Source of the DNA: Geoglobus acetivorans
GTDB lineage: Archaea; Halobacteriota; Archaeoglobi; Archaeoglobales; Archaeoglobaceae
Direction: 5' to 3'
DNA: 64,000 nt
NCBI RefSeq assembly: GCF_039641995.1
Contig: NZ_CP087714.1
Coordinates: 1,426,001 to 1,490,000, forward strand
Shown piece after piece: positions 62,104 to 64,000 of this stretch (position 1 is the first letter of the stretch; each line of letters starts with the position of its first letter). The translations under genes and the position numbers were made by a program. The notes beneath the pieces were generated by a model that was given only the letters and a program-made list of their open reading frames with translations, was not told the DNA's origin and searched no databases.

Positions 62104-62400
62104 ATGGGCAAGCTTGTAGGTTTAGGAGCTGGGTTTGTAATTGGCTTTTTCTCCATTTTGTATTATTTGAATCCAGAAGATACGATCATAAAAGCCTTTT
62201 TTAAGATGTTTGAGGTCTTGGAAGAATACACTCCTCCAGAAGCTGAGGACATTATGAAGAATGTGACTACCGCTGCGCAGGTAATTATTCTGATATCTTG
62301 GATTGTAGGGTTATTTATCTTGAAAAAGGACCCTCTAGGATTTTTGACTGGGCTTCTTTTTGGGCTTATTTTAGGATTCTATGTGAGTTCAGTGTTTTAG
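62104..62400 (+). CDS. Small membrane protein of the element
   Basis: 98 residues from ATG 62104 (TTG 62092 also in frame). Helices: LVGLGAGFVIGFFSILYYL near the start, QVIILISWIVGLFIL in the middle and GFLTGLLFGLILGFYV at the end, with an acidic loop between the first two (EVLEEYTPPEAEDIM). A TATA run TCTATATCG lies about 20-25 bases upstream, indicating a near-leaderless mRNA. No family recognised; it may be a virion or membrane component. Confidence 0.6.
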   Translation: MGKLVGLGAGFVIGFFSILYYLNPEDTIIKAFFKMFEVLEEYTPPEAEDIMKNVTTAAQVIILISWIVGLFILKKDPLGFLTGLLFGLILGFYVSSVF

Positions 62401-62460
62401 AAATCACTATTATTCTGGCCAGCTCAACTCTTGAGGTTCGGAGGTACCATTTTTAAACTC

Positions 62461-62484
62461 TTGGGAAAAGGAGAGTTTTCCCAA
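62461..62484. repeat. 9-base inverted repeat between the two element gene blocks
   Basis: TTGGGAAAA-ggagag-TTTTCCCAA is a perfect hairpin with a 6-base loop, 60 bases after the membrane-protein gene. A CCCGGG palindrome follows. It may end transcripts or mark a replication-related site; no strong T run follows. Confidence 0.45.
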
Positions 62485-62534
62485 ATCCCGGGTATTTTTG
62501 CCGGAATTCGCAGCGTAAATATATAATATAACAA

Positions 62535-62554
62535 TACATTGTATTACCAATGTA
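62535..62554. promoter_or_regulatory. Inverted repeat TACATTG-n6-CAATGTA next to an AT tract
   Basis: Arms of 7 bases (62535-62541 and 62548-62554), beside ATATATAATATAA (62519-62531). It lies at the 3' end of the minus-strand gene block, so it is not an obvious promoter for it. It could serve a plus-strand transcript start, an operator or an origin-like region. Nothing else in 62401-62562 looks coding. Confidence 0.35.
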
Positions 62555-62562
62555 AGACTGAA

Positions 62563-62919
62563 TCACAGAAACCCATAGAATTCAAGCCACTTTCTGAAAT
62601 TGTGTGATAACTCAAACCTTTCCATGTAGATCTTCAAGACCTCCTTGAATAACTCTTCATCATGGAAGGTAATGGGACACTTATCTGTCCTCTGACGTAA
62701 TGTGAGAAAATCAGGGTCTGAACCATACACTATCCAATGTTCAATATGGAACCTGTAATTTCTACCTTTCTTGACAAGTCTAAGAATACCTTTTCTATTA
62801 CAGATCGGGCAGGTTATTATATTATCCTTACTTTTCCTTGATGATCCTTTAGGAATAACGTTCTTAAGATTCTCAAGAATTTTCTGGATCTCCTCTTCAG
62901 AGATCTCTCCCTTTTTCAT
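62563..62919 (-). CDS. Element protein with zinc-finger motif
   Basis: 118 residues. An N-terminal helix (ISEEEIQKILENLKN) is followed by CPICNRKGILRLVKKGRNYRFHIEHW and later DKCPITFHDEE, a CxxC...H...C-type possible zinc site. The remainder is helical (LFKEVLKIYMERFELSHNF). It overlaps the end of the upstream HTH gene by 23 bases and is the last gene of the minus block. No family recognised; DNA binding is plausible. Confidence 0.6.
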   Translation of the reverse strand: MKKGEISEEEIQKILENLKNVIPKGSSRKSKDNIITCPICNRKGILRLVKKGRNYRFHIEHWIVYGSDPDFLTLRQRTDKCPITFHDEELFKEVLKIYMERFELSHNFRKWLEFYGFL

Positions 62920-63094
62920 GGATTCTTAACCTCCTCATTACAGTCCACTTGCTCACATCATAACCCATCTGCCTGAGCTTCCACGCAATCATCTCATAGC
63001 TATACCCCTTAGCTCTAAGGGAGAGGCAGAGATCAAGGGGAAAGTCCTTCCTCGGTCTTCCTGTTCCCTTCCTGATATACAGAACCTCAGGCAT
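62897..63094 (-). CDS. Small helix-turn-helix protein
   Basis: 65 residues. The pattern GRPRKDFPLDLCLSLRAKGYSYEMIAWKLRQMGYDVSKWTVMRRLR in outline is a resolvase/Hin-type helix-turn-helix (GYSYEMIAWKL, then VSKWTVMRRL as recognition helix). GGTGAGATA precedes the ATG. It probably binds element DNA as a regulator. It sits between a 72-residue protein and the zinc-finger protein in one operon. Confidence 0.65.
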   Translation of the reverse strand: MPEVLYIRKGTGRPRKDFPLDLCLSLRAKGYSYEMIAWKLRQMGYDVSKWTVMRRLRIHEKGRDL

Positions 63095-63098
63095 TATC

Positions 63099-63317
63099 TC
63101 ACCCTGTCATGTCTATGATCTCTTCCTCAGGTTCTTTTGGCTTTGACTCCCTCACCCAGAAGACTCCGACTTCTTTCCATGTGCCGTTATCTCTGATCAC
63201 CAGTCTGAAAGCTGGCTGACTGTCCTTCTCCTTCTTCTCGTTCTTGAAGATGTAAGCCTCTCTCTTGCCGAGAATACCAAAATCAACGTATCCGGAAAGA
63301 TACTTTTTACTCTTCAT
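63099..63317 (-). CDS. Small element protein, unknown
   Basis: 72 residues, beta-rich and charged: KYLSGYVDFGILGKREAYIFKNEKKEKDSQPAFRLVIRDNG, ending in an acidic tail (EPEEEIIDMTG). No membrane helix or known motif. It overlaps the upstream gene by 4 bases and is 4 bases from the HTH gene. Tight coupling supports it as real. Confidence 0.55.
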   Translation of the reverse strand: MKSKKYLSGYVDFGILGKREAYIFKNEKKEKDSQPAFRLVIRDNGTWKEVGVFWVRESKPKEPEEEIIDMTG

Positions 63318-63505
63318 CTTTCTCCCTCCTCAAGAAGCTTAATATCTTCCAGAGCGTGCTTATAACCGTGTAAAAAAGCATCATGGTAAACGGATTCAAC
63401 CAGCCTTGACACCCATTTTGAGAACCATCTTGCGTGTTCTTCTGCCAGTCTTGCACCCTTCCCGTAGAGGAGTTCCTTTTTCATGAGGTCAAGATCGCCC
63501 ATCAT
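63314..63505 (-). CDS. Small element protein, unknown
   Basis: 63 residues, mostly helical and charged (LMKKELLYGKGARLAEEHARWFSKWV...HALEDIKLLEEGER). No motif recognised. It overlaps genes on both sides by 4 bases, which supports coding and coupled translation. Confidence 0.55.
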   Translation of the reverse strand: MMGDLDLMKKELLYGKGARLAEEHARWFSKWVSRLVESVYHDAFLHGYKHALEDIKLLEEGER

Positions 63506-63711
63506 TCATCCCTCCAGAGCTGAACAACAGGCACCCCCTCAACGAAAGCATCAAGCCTTATTGCAATCCTCGAGATGGCGCATATCCTGTCCGATAGAAA
63601 CCACATGCACAGCTCTCTCAGACACTTCCTTTTCATCACTGGACAGAACCGGGAGAACTCTCGATCATCTACCTTCAGATCCGGACTTACCAACGCCTCC
63701 AAACTCACCAC
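63502..63711 (-). CDS. Small element protein, unknown
   Basis: 69 residues from GTG 63711; TTG four codons in may be the real start since GGAGG lies 7 bases before it. Three Cys (FCPVMKRKCLRELCMWF) could bind metal, but no full motif is seen. It overlaps the upstream and downstream genes by a few bases. Confidence 0.5.
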   Translation of the reverse strand: MVSLEALVSPDLKVDDREFSRFCPVMKRKCLRELCMWFLSDRICAISRIAIRLDAFVEGVPVVQLWRDE

Positions 63712-64000
63712 CTCCTCTCCTTCTTAGCTAAGGGGGGAGCCTGAAGGATGAACTTCCTGTAAATCCAGTCTCCCAGCTCCTCAACACTCCCGGAAAACAC
63801 AGGCAGGAGCTGATCAGCCCTCAGAAAGTAATCGGAATAGACTTTCTGTCTTGGATTGAACTCATACAGATTGACCAGCTCGTTTCTCCTCTCGATATAG
63901 TAAAGGGGAACTCTCAACGCTCTGGCCACTTTCTTCAGCGTGACAGCCTGATAACCTCTTATCTTCAGCTTTCCGTTCTTTTCCTCAAAAATCGCTCTGA
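63705..64000 (-). CDS. Element protein, 5' end cut by window
   Basis: The frame is open from the right edge to the stop at 63705, at least 97 codons. The internal GTG at 63929 is probably not the start because coding-like sequence continues upstream (FEEKNGKLKIRGYQAVTLKKVARALRV). The visible part is alpha/beta and charged with YFLRADQLLPVFSGSVEELGDWIYRKF. TLKKVARALRV may be a DNA-binding helix pair. No family recognised. Confidence 0.5.
   Translation of the reverse strand, partial: RAIFEEKNGKLKIRGYQAVTLKKVARALRVPLYYIERRNELVNLYEFNPRQKVYSDYFLRADQLLPVFSGSVEELGDWIYRKFILQAPPLAKKERRW

Overview
The window reads as chromosomal DNA from a strictly anaerobic, probably hyperthermophilic euryarchaeon of the Archaeoglobales (Archaeoglobus, Geoglobus or Ferroglobus type). 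The call rests on gene content: a formylmethanofuran:tetrahydromethanopterin formyltransferase without other methanogenesis genes here, a probable methanofuran-biosynthesis ATP-grasp ligase, the proteasome-activating nucleotidase PAN, archaeal MBF1, a DUF2070 protein, a KatG and an octaheme cytochrome. Promoters are archaeal: TATA boxes lie about 25 bases before many start codons, which implies leaderless mRNAs. Inside operons, GGAGG/GGTGA ribosome sites and ATGA-type overlaps are used.

Left part (1-26 kb): a branched-chain amino-acid-type binding lipoprotein (cut by the left edge), a DnaQ-type exonuclease with a CBS/DUF294 partner, PAN divergent from MBF1, CysS, a VIT1-like transporter, and a dicarboxylate module (DASS-family permease, ribbon-helix-helix regulator, malic enzyme). 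Then come CbiB, DUF401, DUF2070-Ftr, KatG, DUF72 and DUF554. An octaheme HAO-like cytochrome with an archaeosortase-type PGF C-terminus lies divergent from a winged-helix sensor-regulator. A PadR-FetA-FetB operon and a CopZ-type Fe-S metallochaperone follow.

Middle (26-45 kb): a same-strand string leuA-tatD-NYN-mfnD-like-GT2/flippase-DUF2298 (biosynthesis and probable surface glycosylation). Opposite it lies ilvB-ilvN-radical SAM, with a 20-codon, valine/leucine-rich leader ORF before ilvB. Next is a ten-gene Mrp-type cation/proton antiporter operon with three large antiporter subunits and an unusual soluble insert in its DUF4040/MbhE-like subunit.

Accessory part (45-58 kb): a chimeric pseudogene (AAA ATPase fragment joined to a thioesterase tail), then a six-gene catabolic-looking operon (MFS importer, ThDP enzyme, NAD-sugar-epimerase-like protein, hydroxyacyl-CoA-dehydrogenase-like protein, TauE/SafE sulfite-exporter-type protein, Fe-alcohol dehydrogenase) behind a strong inverted-repeat operator. 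An RHH regulator, an intact thioesterase, a frameshifted second katG remnant, and a PadR-COG1361-EmrB/QacA export operon with an 8-bp palindromic operator follow.

Right end (58.6-64 kb): an integrated element, most likely a provirus. It starts with a displaced tRNA 3' half (att) overlapping a tyrosine integrase gene. It carries a small two-helix membrane protein of the kind seen as coat protein in spindle-shaped archaeal viruses, a large protein with a Thr-Pro repeat tail, and an array of small minus-strand genes running off the right edge. The intact tRNA and the far element end should lie beyond 64 kb.
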